From contig NZ_RCCC01000001.1 of NCBI RefSeq assembly GCF_003663825.1, positions 372,001 to 436,000 on the forward strand: DNA of 64,000 nucleotides. Reading direction: 5' to 3'. The notes beneath the pieces were generated by a model. That model made no database searches, was not told the DNA's origin, and was given only the letters and a program-made list of their open reading frames with translations. Source of the stretch: Acidovorax sp. 106. Its GTDB lineage: Bacteria; Pseudomonadota; Gammaproteobacteria; Burkholderiales; Burkholderiaceae_C. This document shows, in pieces, positions 37,047 to 47,174 of this stretch (position 1 is its first letter; each line of letters begins with the position of its first letter). The position numbers and the translations under genes are program-made.

Positions 37047-38486
37047 TTATTGTGCGGCGGTGCTGCTGCCCAGCCCCGCCGTGCGCGGGTGCCGGGCCAC
37101 AAACGCGGCCACCTGGGCGCTGGCCGTGCGCAGGGCCTGCACCAGGCGGGCATCGCCCGCCAGCTCGCCCCACAGCACCTTGTCGGCAGCAAACGCGGCC
37201 ACGGGGTCAGCGGCCTCGCAGATGGCATGAGCTGCAGCCGGGTCCATGGCTTGGTCCTGGTAGGTGTAGGGGATGCGCCCGGCGTGCCAGCGCTGCAGGT
37301 AAGCCAGGAACAGCGCAGGCAGCACGGCCACCGCAGCAATGCCCTCGCCGCGTGCCAGGCGCTCGCGGATGGTGGGCGCGATGAAGCCAGGGATCTTGCT
37401 GTAGCCGTCCATGGCCACGCGCTGGTTGGTGTCCTCAATGGCGGGGTTGCCAAAGCGCTCCAGCACCACGTCTCGGTAAACGGCCAGATCAATGGGGCTG
37501 GGTTGCAGCACGGGGATGGTGTCTTGCGTCACGTAGTCAAACGCCAGCTGGTGGATGGCGGCGTCGTGCGTGCCTTCGTGGATGAAGCGGTAGCCCACCA
37601 AGGTGCCCGCCCAGGCAATGCAGCTGTGCGTGGCGTTGAGCAGGCGGATCTTGGCCTCTTCGTATGGCGCGACAGATTCGACCAGCTCCACGCCCACTCG
37701 CTCCCATGCGGGGCGGCCATTGGCAAAGCGGTCTTCAATGACCCACTGGATAAAGCTCTCGCCCATCAGCGCCGCAGGGTCGGTGCGGCCGGTGGCGGCC
37801 TGCACGCGCTGCACCACCTCGGCCGTGGGGCGGGGGGTGATGCGGTCCACCATGGCGTTGGGGCTGGTGGTGTGGGCTTCGATCCAGGCGACCAGATCGG
37901 CATCGCCCAGCGCCTGCACAAACTGCAGCAGGCCGCTGCGCGAGCGGTCGCCGTTGTGGCGCAGGTTGTCGCAGTTCAGCAGCGTCACGGCCCCTGCCCC
38001 GGCCTGCCTGCGCGCGCGCAGCAAGGTGGTGAGGGCGCCGTAGATGGTGCTTCCCGCGCGGCTTTCGCGCAGGGCTTGCAGGTCGGCCTGCAGATCGGGT
38101 GCGCTGGCCCAGTCGAGCTGGTGGCGGCTGTCGAGGTAGTAGCCCGCCTCGGTCACAGTGAAGGAAATGATGCGCGTACCGGGCTGCGCGGCAATGGCAA
38201 TGAGCCCCGCCAGATCGGGCGTGTAGGGCACCACGGTGCGGATGGATTCCACGCGGGTGTAGCTGCGCTCGCCCTGGGCAGTCACCGTCTCCAGTGTGTA
38301 GGCGCCGCCCTGGGCTTGCAGGGCGGCAATGGTGTCTTGCATGTCAGGGCGCAGGTTGCCACCGGCCAGCACCCAGCGGGTGTCGCCCAGCTGGTGCAAC
38401 TGGTGCAGGTACAGCGCCTGGTGCGCGCGGTGGAAGGAGCCCAGCCCGAGGTGCAGGATGGTGAGCGTGTCTTGTGCGGTGGTCAT
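37047..38486 (-). CDS. mtlD: Long-chain polyol (mannitol/arabitol) dehydrogenase
   Basis: A 479-residue NAD-dependent dehydrogenase of the mannitol dehydrogenase family. The N-terminal coenzyme fold begins ILHLGLGSFHRAHQA. The catalytic motif KIRLLNATH supplies the conserved K-x4-N-x2-H. In relatives the enzyme oxidises mannitol and sorbitol to fructose and D-arabitol to xylulose, which fits the fructokinase and xylulokinase next door. An ATG is used; the frame also allows a TTG seven codons upstream. Confidence 0.9.
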   Translation of the reverse strand: MTTAQDTLTILHLGLGSFHRAHQALYLHQLHQLGDTRWVLAGGNLRPDMQDTIAALQAQGGAYTLETVTAQGERSYTRVESIRTVVPYTPDLAGLIAIAAQPGTRIISFTVTEAGYYLDSRHQLDWASAPDLQADLQALRESRAGSTIYGALTTLLRARRQAGAGAVTLLNCDNLRHNGDRSRSGLLQFVQALGDADLVAWIEAHTTSPNAMVDRITPRPTAEVVQRVQAATGRTDPAALMGESFIQWVIEDRFANGRPAWERVGVELVESVAPYEEAKIRLLNATHSCIAWAGTLVGYRFIHEGTHDAAIHQLAFDYVTQDTIPVLQPSPIDLAVYRDVVLERFGNPAIEDTNQRVAMDGYSKIPGFIAPTIRERLARGEGIAAVAVLPALFLAYLQRWHAGRIPYTYQDQAMDPAAAHAICEAADPVAAFAADKVLWGELAGDARLVQALRTASAQVAAFVARHPRTAGLGSSTAAQ

Positions 38487-38541
38487 GGAATGCGTCTCAA
38501 AAATCAAATCGACGAGAAATCAGCGGGCCATCAATGCGCAA

Positions 38542-39597
<1,056 letters not shown>

Positions 39598-39680
39598 TCT
39601 AGTGCTCCGAATAACAGGTTGATTCCGATCCGCCAGCAGCGGTGGTTTGAACAGGGGCGCAAGGCGCGGTAGCCGCGCAA

Positions 39681-39740
39681 CCGGCTTTGCCGGGCCGCTG
39701 GCTGCGCCCCCTGCAGGGGGAGGCGCCGAAGGCGCTTCGG
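39681..39740. repeat. Hairpin-rich GC repeat between mtlG and mtlK
   Basis: The 150-bp gap holds three consecutive inverted repeats: CCGGC-TTT-GCCGG (39681-39693), CCCCCTGCAGGGGG (39707-39720) and CCGAAG-GCG-CTTCGG (39726-39740) followed by seven Gs. I recall this GC-rich module as an intergenic repeat of Comamonadaceae genomes. It may reduce read-through from the permease genes into the ATPase gene. Confidence 0.6.
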
Positions 39741-39747
39741 GGGGGAG

Positions 39748-40587
39748 TCATTTCACGGCGCCGAAGGTCAGGCCCTGCACAAGCTGCTTCTGGCTGAACC
39801 AGCCAAACACCACGATGGGCGCAATCGCCATGAGCGACGCGGCAGACAACTTGGCCCAGAACAGGCCTTCGGGGCTGGAGTACGAGGCGATGAGCGTGGC
39901 CAGCGTGCCTGCCTTGGCGGCGCTGAGGTTCAGGCTCCAGAAGGCTTCGTTCCACGACAGCACCAGGCACAACAGGCCGGTGGATGCGAGGCCGCCCATG
40001 CCCAGCGGCAGCAGCACCAGCCGCACCTCTTGCCACAGCGTGGCGCCGTCCATGCGCGCGGCTTCCAGAATTTCGCGTGGGATGTCCTTGAAGTGCGAAT
40101 ACAGCATCCAGACCATGATGGGCAGGTTGGACAGTGCGAACACGATGATGAGCGCAAGCTGCGTATCGAGCAGGTGGCTCTTCTGCGCCAGCACGTAGAT
40201 GGGCACCAGCGCGCCCACGGCGGGCATCATCTTGGTGGAGAGCATCCACATCAAAATGTCTTTGGTGTACTTGCCTTTGAAGAAGGCCATGGCATACGCA
40301 GCAGGTGCAGCGAGCATGAGCCCCAGCACGGTGGACAGCACGCTGGTGATGACAGAGTTCTTGGCGTATAGCAGGTAGTCGCTGCGCTCTTGCACTTCGT
40401 GGAAGTTTTCGAGCGTGGGCGTGAACAGGATTTGCGGGGGCACTGCAATGGCCTGCAGCTCGGTCTTGAAGGCGGTGAGGAACAGCCAGGCCAGCGGAAA
40501 CACCAGCAGCAGGGCCACGGCCCATGCCACGGCAGTGCGCAGGGCCAAGAGGCCTAGAGGGAATTTGGAACGGCGTCGGGTAGTCAT
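39748..40587 (-). CDS. mtlG: Polyol ABC transporter permease (second subunit)
   Basis: A 279-residue permease with six transmembrane helices and the EAA loop EAARMDGATLWQEVRLVLLP that docks to the ATPase. The N-terminus is short, as in MalG-type partners. The gap to the preceding permease gene is 10 bp. Confidence 0.92.
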   Translation of the reverse strand: MTTRRRSKFPLGLLALRTAVAWAVALLLVFPLAWLFLTAFKTELQAIAVPPQILFTPTLENFHEVQERSDYLLYAKNSVITSVLSTVLGLMLAAPAAYAMAFFKGKYTKDILMWMLSTKMMPAVGALVPIYVLAQKSHLLDTQLALIIVFALSNLPIMVWMLYSHFKDIPREILEAARMDGATLWQEVRLVLLPLGMGGLASTGLLCLVLSWNEAFWSLNLSAAKAGTLATLIASYSSPEGLFWAKLSAASLMAIAPIVVFGWFSQKQLVQGLTFGAVK

Positions 40588-40597
40588 GGTGTGCGCC

Positions 40598-41458
40598 TTA
40601 CTTGTCGAGGTTTTTACCGACCATGCGGATCAAAAACACCGCCGCGATGTTGGCCAGCACCACCGCAAACAGCGCCCCGGCCGAGGCCACGCCCGCATCA
40701 AAGTTGAGCAGTGCCTGCTTGAAGATGAGGAAGGTGACGTTGGTGCTCGCATCACCCGGGCCACCGCCTGTGGTGGTGTAGATCTCGGCAAAGATGCTGA
40801 GCAGAAAAATCAGCTCAATCATCACGACCACCGCCACCGAGCGGCCCAGGTGCGGCAGGTACAGATAGCGCAGCTGCTGCAGGTAGGTGGCGCCGTCCAT
40901 GCGGGCGGCTTCGAGCTGCTCGTGGTTCATGCTTTGCAGCGCAGTCATGAAGATGAGCGTGGCAAACGGCAGCCATTGCCACGACACCATGACGATGACG
41001 GAGAACAGCGGAAAGTCGGTGAGCCAATCCACCGGCTGCGCGCCAAAGAACATCCACACCTGCGCCAGCACGCCGTAGATGGGGTTCATCATCATGTTCT
41101 TCCACATCAGAGCGTTCACGGTGGGCATGACGAAGAACGGCGAAATCAGCAACACCCGCACAATGCCGCGCCCCGGAAACGGGTCGTTGATGAGCAACGC
41201 TATCGCAATGCCCACCACCACCGTGATCAGGATGACACTGCCCAGCAGCCACACGGTGTTGAGCACCGCTGTGCCAAACGACGGGTCGGTGACGAAGTAC
41301 TCGAAATTCTCCAGCCCCGCAAAGCCCGACTGGTCGGGCTGCATGAGGTTGTAGCGGATGAGCGAGAAGTAGATCGTCATCACCAGCGGCACGATCATCC
41401 ACAGGAAGAGCGTGGCCATGGCTGGCGTGAGCAGCAGGCGGGGGAGCAGGCGGTTCAT
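40598..41458 (-). CDS. mtlF: Polyol ABC transporter permease (first subunit)
   Basis: A 286-residue MalF-type permease with six transmembrane helices and EAA loop EAARMDGATYLQQLRYLYLP. The ATG at 41458 is preferred; 13 extra upstream codons fall in a tandem repeat and have no family likeness. Confidence 0.92.
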   Translation of the reverse strand: MNRLLPRLLLTPAMATLFLWMIVPLVMTIYFSLIRYNLMQPDQSGFAGLENFEYFVTDPSFGTAVLNTVWLLGSVILITVVVGIAIALLINDPFPGRGIVRVLLISPFFVMPTVNALMWKNMMMNPIYGVLAQVWMFFGAQPVDWLTDFPLFSVIVMVSWQWLPFATLIFMTALQSMNHEQLEAARMDGATYLQQLRYLYLPHLGRSVAVVVMIELIFLLSIFAEIYTTTGGGPGDASTNVTFLIFKQALLNFDAGVASAGALFAVVLANIAAVFLIRMVGKNLDK

Positions 41459-41475
41459 GGGAATCTCAGGAAAAG

Positions 41476-41517
41476 TCCAGCCGAAATGGGTATTCATCCA
41501 GCCGAAATAGGCATTCA
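41476..41517. repeat. Tandem 21-bp direct repeat between mtlE and mtlF
   Basis: Two adjoining units, TCCAGCCGAAATGGGTATTC(A) and TCCAGCCGAAATAGGCATTC(A), match at 19 of 21 positions. They lie just upstream of the mtlF ribosome-binding region. Confidence 0.7.
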
Positions 41518-41542
41518 GTCGACACGGCGAAGGCCGAGGTAG

Positions 41543-41588
41543 CGGTGGTGTTCCTCGCCCTACTTTCGTACGGCGAGGAACACCACCG
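41543..41588 (-). terminator. Perfect 17-bp inverted repeat in the mtlE-mtlF gap
   Basis: Arms CGGTGGTGTTCCTCGCC and GGCGAGGAACACCACCG surround a 12-nt loop. There is no T-run, so it more likely stabilises the 3' end of the binding-protein mRNA and attenuates downstream expression, like the hairpin between malE and malF in enteric bacteria, than fully terminates. Confidence 0.6.
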
Positions 41589-41621
41589 ACAGATCAGCCC
41601 ACGCAGTCGCCAGATGAATGC

Positions 41622-42968
41622 TTACTTGTAATAACCGCCCTTTTTCATCTCGCGCTCGGCGGTCACCTGGCTGGCCTTGAGGGCCGCGTCCACCGTTGTC
41701 TTGCCTGCCAGGGCAGCGCTCATCTGCTGGCCTACGGCGATGCCAATGGCCTGGAACTCTGGGATGGCCGCAAACTGCACGCCCACATACGGGCTCTTGG
41801 GCAGGGTGGAATCGGTGGGGTTGGCCGAGTCGATGGCCGTCTTTTCAGCGGCGGCAAAACGGGCGGCTTTCTGGAACTCTGGCGACGCGTAGGTGCTCTT
41901 GCGCGTGCCGGTGGGCACGTTGGCCCAGCCATTGGTCTTGGCCACCAGCTGGATGTAGTCCTTGCTGGTCGACCAGGTGATGAACTTCTGCGCGGCATCG
42001 ACCTTCTTGGAGCCTGCGGGGATGGCCAGATTCCACGACCACAGCCAGTTGGCGCCCTTGGGCGTGTTCATGGTGGGGGCCTGCGCAAAGGCCATGTGCT
42101 CGGCCACCTTGGACTGCTTGGGATCGCTCACGAACGAGGCCGCAATGGTCGCGTCGATCCACATGCCGCACTTGCCCGAGTTGGTGAGTGCCAGGATTTC
42201 ATTGAAGCTGTTGGACGACGAGCCGGGGGGGCCGTAGTTCTTGAGCAGATCCACGTAGAAGGTGATCGCGTCCTTCCAGGGCTTGGATTCGAGCTGCGGC
42301 TTCCACTGCATGTCAAACCACTGGCCGCCAAACGTGTTGACCAGGGTTGTGATGAAGGCCATGTTGTCGCCCCAACCCGGTTTGCCGCGCAGGCAGATGC
42401 CATACACGCCGTTCTTGGGGTCGTGCATCTTGGCGGCCAGGTCCTTGATCTGCGGCCAGGTGGGGCGCTCGGGCACCTGCACGCCCGCCTTGTCGGCCAG
42501 GTCCTTGCGGTACATGAGCATGGAGCTTTCGGCATAGAACGGCGCGGCAAACAGCTTGCCGTCCACCGACAGGCCACTGCGCACGGCGGGCAGCAGGTCG
42601 TCTGCATCGTAGGCGGCGTCGGTCTTGAGCTCTTGCAGCCAGCCCTTCTTGCCCCAGATGGGCGCCTCGTACAGGCCTATGGTCATCACGTCGAACTGGC
42701 CGCCCTTGGTGGCGATGTCGGTCGTCACGCGCTGGCGCAACACGCCCTCTTCCAGCGTCACCCACTTGAGCTTGATGTCGGGGTTGGCCTGCTCGAAGTT
42801 CTTGCTGAGCTTTTGCATCTCGATCATGTGGCCGTTGTTCACGGTGGCGATCACCAGCTCGGTCTGCGCGTGGGCGGCGCCGCACAGCGAAGTCAAAGCC
42901 AGCGCAACGGCCAAGGCAAGGCGCCTGGGCGCAGCGGCGCGGGTGGCAGCACGGGGGGAATGTGGCAT
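41622..42968 (-). CDS. mtlE: Periplasmic polyol-binding protein of the ABC transporter
   Basis: A 448-residue family 1 extracellular solute-binding protein. A Tat/Sec-like signal peptide ends LTSLCGAAHAQ, and the mature part opens TELVIATVNNGHMIEMQKLS. Late features GANWLWSWNLAIPAGSKK and YASPEFQKAA are typical of sorbitol/mannitol binding proteins. GAGGAGA precedes the ATG. It is the first gene of the leftward polyol operon. Confidence 0.92.
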   Translation of the reverse strand: MPHSPRAATRAAAPRRLALAVALALTSLCGAAHAQTELVIATVNNGHMIEMQKLSKNFEQANPDIKLKWVTLEEGVLRQRVTTDIATKGGQFDVMTIGLYEAPIWGKKGWLQELKTDAAYDADDLLPAVRSGLSVDGKLFAAPFYAESSMLMYRKDLADKAGVQVPERPTWPQIKDLAAKMHDPKNGVYGICLRGKPGWGDNMAFITTLVNTFGGQWFDMQWKPQLESKPWKDAITFYVDLLKNYGPPGSSSNSFNEILALTNSGKCGMWIDATIAASFVSDPKQSKVAEHMAFAQAPTMNTPKGANWLWSWNLAIPAGSKKVDAAQKFITWSTSKDYIQLVAKTNGWANVPTGTRKSTYASPEFQKAARFAAAEKTAIDSANPTDSTLPKSPYVGVQFAAIPEFQAIGIAVGQQMSAALAGKTTVDAALKASQVTAEREMKKGGYYK

Positions 42969-43090
42969 CGGAATGTCTCCTCGTTAGTTGGTATGGAATC
43001 TGCCGCTCAACACCGGCGCAAGGCATGCAGGCATTGACGGACTGAACGATACCGATGCTGCGATGCCAGATTGGTACTCCAGATGCCCCT

Positions 43091-43138
43091 TACAAATACT
43101 AATTTGCACTAAATACTCAGGATTTATACCTAGTTGCA
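43091..43138 (-). promoter_or_regulatory. Candidate AraC/MtlR operator upstream of mtlE
   Basis: Read on the minus strand, two AT-rich half-sites TGCAAATTAGTATTTGTA and TGCAACTAGGTATAAATC share 11 of 18 bases and are offset by 30 bp (about three turns), the usual arrangement for AraC activators. They lie 120-170 bp before the mtlE start. The 43141-43339 remainder holds only a degenerate repeat A copy. Confidence 0.35.
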
Positions 43139-43210
43139 TCAACAGGGTATCTAACTCACCGCAAAAGAGGGATGGCGCCCCTGCAGGGCTCAGACAGCGG
43201 CCGCTCCGAG

Positions 43211-43276
43211 GAACTATCAAATTCATAGCATCTCACGCTTGCATACCAAGTACTAGAGGCTGATTTCATACAAATT
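43211..43276 (+). repeat. Dispersed palindromic repeat A, degenerate copy 4
   Basis: The segment TTCATAGCATCTCACGCTTG and downstream CAAGTACTAGAGGCTGATTT keep the order of the repeat, but the stem has decayed. Confidence 0.5.
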
Positions 43277-43339
43277 CCAAGCGCAGCAGCTCCGTGGGGT
43301 GACGCCCCGCCCCCGTCCTCGGCCGCACCCCCTGCCCGA

Positions 43340-45826
43340 TCAAAAATCCACGGTGGCAGACAGAGTCACCGTGCGAGGGCTGCCCACATACAGCCAGCTT
43401 CCGGACCCGCTGGACCAGTAGTTGCGGTTGAAAAGGTTGTCCACGCTCGCGCGCAGCACCAGCGGCCCGCCCCAGGCCTGGGTCTTGTAGCGGGCTCCGA
43501 TGTCCCAGCGCGTCCAGCCCGGAATGCGCCGCAGGTTGGCGGCATCCACATGCTGCGGGCTGCTGGAGATCATGCGGGCCGACAGCGTCAGCCCCGCAAT
43601 GGCGGCCACGTCGTGGTCGCTGCCCAGGTTGAGCTGCCAGCGCGACACGTTCGGCGCGGCGTTGCCGTTGTAGATACCGCCTTCGGTTTGGGTCAGCCGG
43701 GCATCGTTGAAGGTCATGCCGCCCAGCAGGCGCGTGCCGCGGGCCACCTCGCCGAAGACATTGAGCTCGACCCCGCGGTTGCGCTGCTCTGCACCGACCT
43801 GGTAAGTGAAAGTGCCATCGCCGTTGGACGCCACCAGCCCACTCGGCTTCTGGATGTGGAAGACGCTCGCCGTGGTGCTGAAGCGGCCAAAGTCGGCCTT
43901 CACGCCCACTTCCCGTTGTTTCGTCCTGACCGGCGGAAACACCTGTCCGGCATTGGTGGTGCCCAGTGGCGCTGAATCGCCCTGGACCAGCCCTTCGATG
44001 TAGTTGCCGTAGAGCGACAGGTGCGGCTGGAGCTTGAACACCGCCGCCAGCGCAGGCGTCACCGCATGCTCGTCGTACGCGGTGCTGCCGGCCCCGGTGG
44101 TGGGGTCGTACTTGACGACCTTCACGCCCTGGTACCGGGCCCCGAGCGTGACGGCCAGGCGCTCTTGCCACAGCGAGACCGTGTCGGACAAAGCCACGGA
44201 TGGCAGCTGCAAGGAATCGGTTTTGGGTGGACGCGATGAAAACCCATCGATGGACGGACGCGCGGTGGCTGCGGGGGCGTACATGTTGGTTGCGAAGCTG
44301 TCGAAGCCGTAGTACTGCGCCGTGAAGCCGCTGTCTTTCTTCAGGTACGAGGCATGGAGGTTGATGCGGTGCGTGGCTTCGCCGGTACGCACCGTGCCTT
44401 GCAGGCCACCTTGCACGGTGCGGTAGTTCGTCCAGTTGGGCCAGAAGTACGTAGTGGCCTGTGCATCGCCCTGCACGCTGGTCACGAACACGTCGGTGGC
44501 GAGGTAGCGGGACCGCGTTTGGCTGCCACCTGCCGCCACAGAAAGCGTCCAGTCCGGGGTCAGGCAGTACTCGGCTTTGGCCAGGAGGTAATTGCTCTGC
44601 GACCTGGCGAATTCCCAGTCCTGCGCGATGCGATGGCTGGCCTGGGGCGGCCTGGGGATGGCAATGCCGTCGTCGATGCCAAAGCCCGCGGCGCCTTGCG
44701 GCGCTTCGTTGTTCATCGTCTGGTGGCCGGCATCTACTGAGGCCCTCAGCTGGCTGCCCCGGTAGTCCACAGCGAGCGCTGCCGCGCCCAACTTGACGGA
44801 CTGGCCCTGGGTAGCGGTCTTTCCGTCGCGGTAGATGCCGTTGAAGCGCACCCCCCATTGGTGCTCGTCGCCATACCGGTGGCCTACATCCAGATGGCCG
44901 CCTAGATTGCCTTTGGAGAGGTAGGTGGTGGTCAGGCGGGTCAGCGGCACATCGCCCGCCCGCTTGGGCACCAGGTTGATCGCACCGCCCACTGCGCCGC
45001 CCGCCCCGGGCGCCATGCCGTTGAGCAGCGCGTTGGGGCCCTTGAGCACCTCCACACGCTCGGCCGCTTCGACCGCCACGGCACGGTTGGTGGCGATGCC
45101 GCCGATGCCGTCGAACAGCACCGAGTCCTGCACCGAGAAGCCGCGGATCAGAAAGATGTCACCCCCCGCAGCGGCGTTCGTCAGGCTGTAGGACACCGTG
45201 CGAACAGACGGATCGTTGGCCAGCACGTCGGCCACCGTGATCGCCTGCTGGTCCTGCATGAGTTCGGCCGTGTAGCTCGTGATGTGGAACGGCGTGTCCA
45301 TCAGCCGCTGATTGCCCAGCAGGCCAGCCCGGCTGCCCGTGGCGACCTGGCCGCCGGCATACACAGGCGGCAGGTCACCGGGCTGCGCTTCAGCACTGGC
45401 GGTCACGGTGACTGCACCCAGGGTCGCGGCGTCGCTGAGCCGGGGCACCTGCTGCGCCGCAGGCGGCTGTGCCTCGCGCAGCGTGAAGGTGCCGCCCGTG
45501 GTCTCTCGCAGCTCCAGCCCCGAGCCCGCCAGCGCACGGCGCAACGCCTCAGCGGCGCCGAAGCGGCCTCGCACCGGCGCAGCGCTGCGACCAGCCACCA
45601 GCTGCGCATCGGCAGTGAGTGCCAGACCGGCCTCACGTGCAATGCGGTTCAGGGCGGCACTCAGCGGGCCTGCAGGCAGGTCGTAGTCGCGCACCGCAGC
45701 AGCGCTGACCGGGGCCGTAGGGGCCTGTGCCACGGCTGGCTGCGCGGCTACCGCAGAGGCCGCCAGCACGAGCAGCAGCGCCGCCGCGCATGGGTTGAGG
45801 GGAAAAGGAAGAAAGGCAGAGGGCAT
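43340..45826 (-). CDS. TonB-dependent siderophore receptor with N-terminal signalling domain
   Basis: An 828-residue outer-membrane receptor. Signal peptide about 1-33, then a secretin/TonB N-terminal (STN) domain at about 47-117 (YDLPAGPLSAALNRIAREAG), a plug with LIRGFSVQDSVLFDGIGG and VEVLKGPNALLNG, and a 22-strand type barrel ending in the terminal Phe (SATVDF). The STN domain is used for surface signalling to a FecR-type regulator, and the fecR/fecI-like genes lie directly upstream on the same strand. It is likely to import a ferric siderophore; which one cannot be told. Confidence 0.93.
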   Translation of the reverse strand: MPSAFLPFPLNPCAAALLLVLAASAVAAQPAVAQAPTAPVSAAAVRDYDLPAGPLSAALNRIAREAGLALTADAQLVAGRSAAPVRGRFGAAEALRRALAGSGLELRETTGGTFTLREAQPPAAQQVPRLSDAATLGAVTVTASAEAQPGDLPPVYAGGQVATGSRAGLLGNQRLMDTPFHITSYTAELMQDQQAITVADVLANDPSVRTVSYSLTNAAAGGDIFLIRGFSVQDSVLFDGIGGIATNRAVAVEAAERVEVLKGPNALLNGMAPGAGGAVGGAINLVPKRAGDVPLTRLTTTYLSKGNLGGHLDVGHRYGDEHQWGVRFNGIYRDGKTATQGQSVKLGAAALAVDYRGSQLRASVDAGHQTMNNEAPQGAAGFGIDDGIAIPRPPQASHRIAQDWEFARSQSNYLLAKAEYCLTPDWTLSVAAGGSQTRSRYLATDVFVTSVQGDAQATTYFWPNWTNYRTVQGGLQGTVRTGEATHRINLHASYLKKDSGFTAQYYGFDSFATNMYAPAATARPSIDGFSSRPPKTDSLQLPSVALSDTVSLWQERLAVTLGARYQGVKVVKYDPTTGAGSTAYDEHAVTPALAAVFKLQPHLSLYGNYIEGLVQGDSAPLGTTNAGQVFPPVRTKQREVGVKADFGRFSTTASVFHIQKPSGLVASNGDGTFTYQVGAEQRNRGVELNVFGEVARGTRLLGGMTFNDARLTQTEGGIYNGNAAPNVSRWQLNLGSDHDVAAIAGLTLSARMISSSPQHVDAANLRRIPGWTRWDIGARYKTQAWGGPLVLRASVDNLFNRNYWSSGSGSWLYVGSPRTVTLSATVDF

Positions 45827-46039
45827 GGGTCAGGCTCCGTAACGGTCGTATCAGAAAAGGGAAAACAACAACCGCACGGATGCACGGTCTCTGTCTGGTT
45901 GCCGAACGAGCGCTGCAAAGTGAGAGGGGCGCGCGAAAAAAAACTTTGGGCAGATGTGAAAACGTGCCGGGCGGGGCGCTGGCAGCGCCTGGAGCGGGTC
46001 TAGCTACGCAATGCACGCGCAGCAAACGCCAAAACGCTC

Positions 46040-46098
46040 CATTATTGATAGCTGCCAGCGCTTATCCATCAAGCGTTACAGCGTCTTTTCATTCAAAT
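46040..46098 (+). repeat. Dispersed palindromic repeat A, copy 5
   Basis: ATTGATAGCTGCCAGCGCTT with inverted AAGCGTTACAGCG. It lies in the 280-bp gap between the FecR-like gene and the receptor gene, where no other element is recognised. Confidence 0.65.
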
Positions 46099-46106
46099 CT
46101 TGGGGC

Positions 46107-47174
46107 TCAACGCGCAGAACGTGGTTCCAACGTGACCCACCAGCGTGTGGCCGAGACCACATCCACCGGCACCGCAGCGGTCAGCGCCAGCAGGGCCTGG
46201 TCGGTGTCGGCCAGCGGCAGCGTGCCCGTCACGCGCAGGCTGGCCACCTGGGGGGCGACGCCGAGGTGCCCGGCGCGGTAGCGCGCCAGCGTGGCCACCA
46301 CATCGCCCAGGGGCTGGTTGTCCACGACGAGCATGCCGTCTTTCCAGGCGTCTGCGTCGGGCGCAGTGGCCAAAGGTTCCACCCGCCCACCCACCAGCCG
46401 CGCACCCCGCCCTGCCGGGACGATGCGCTCGGCGGCGCACGGCGCGGACGCCGCCACGCCACAACTTGACGGGCGGGCCGCGACGGCCGACTGAGAGACG
46501 CTGACTTCGGTGCCAGCCTGGGCAGCACCGCTCACCTGCGGCCAGCGGCGCACGGTGAAGCGCGTGCCCAGCGCACGCAGACTGCCCTCTTCGAACAGCA
46601 CGACGAAGGGGCGCTGTTCGGCCGGGTCGGCATGGCTGGTTTCCACGGCCACCTCACCCGCACGCACGCGGATGGCACGCTGATTTGCGCTGAACGCCAC
46701 ATCCACGGCGCTGCGGGTGTTCAGGTGCAGCACGGTCTGGTCGGGCAGCACAATGGTGCGGCGCTCGCCGGTGGCGGTGCGGTGGTCGGCCAGCAACTGG
46801 CCCACGGGCTGGAAGCGGTCGAGCACCACCAGGCCGCACGCCACGGCCAGCACGAGCCCCAGCACCGCACCTGCCACGCGCACCGGGCGCTGGCGGCGCA
46901 GCAGCGCAGCGCGGGTGGCGGGGCCCATGGCGGCATCCTCGGCGCGGGAAAGCTGTGCGTCGATCTCACCCAACTGGCGCCAAGCGCGGGCGTGGTCGGG
47001 GTGTGCGGCAAGCCAGTCGGCCAGCGCTTGGCTGCCCGGCGGCTTGGCTCGGCCGTCACCCGTGGGCGCCATCCGCAGTTGCCAGTCGATGGCGGCATCC
47101 AGCACCGCTGGCGGTACAGGGCGGCTATCCGCCGCAGCGCCAGTGGGTCCGATGCAGGGCCGGGCGGCGCTCAT
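46107..47174 (-). CDS. FecR-family anti-sigma / transmembrane sensor
   Basis: A 355-residue regulator. An N-terminal cytoplasmic DUF4880 segment (about 25-80) contains LADWLAAHPDHARAWRQL. One transmembrane helix follows (VLGLVLAVACGLVVLD, about 102-117). The periplasmic FecR domain has VVLP-type strands TVLHLNTRSAVDVAF and RVRAGEVAVET, and an STN-like end (LGDVVATLARYRAG). It should relay the occupied-receptor signal to the FecI-like sigma factor. It overlaps that gene by 4 bp. Confidence 0.9.
   Translation of the reverse strand: MSAARPCIGPTGAAADSRPVPPAVLDAAIDWQLRMAPTGDGRAKPPGSQALADWLAAHPDHARAWRQLGEIDAQLSRAEDAAMGPATRAALLRRQRPVRVAGAVLGLVLAVACGLVVLDRFQPVGQLLADHRTATGERRTIVLPDQTVLHLNTRSAVDVAFSANQRAIRVRAGEVAVETSHADPAEQRPFVVLFEEGSLRALGTRFTVRRWPQVSGAAQAGTEVSVSQSAVAARPSSCGVAASAPCAAERIVPAGRGARLVGGRVEPLATAPDADAWKDGMLVVDNQPLGDVVATLARYRAGHLGVAPQVASLRVTGTLPLADTDQALLALTAAVPVDVVSATRWWVTLEPRSAR

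Noticed and set aside
43266..44858. A 530-codon minus-strand frame overlapping the receptor gene
   Set aside because: Wrong frame of the receptor, with Arg/Gly-rich composition; the receptor frame has plug, barrel and terminal Phe.
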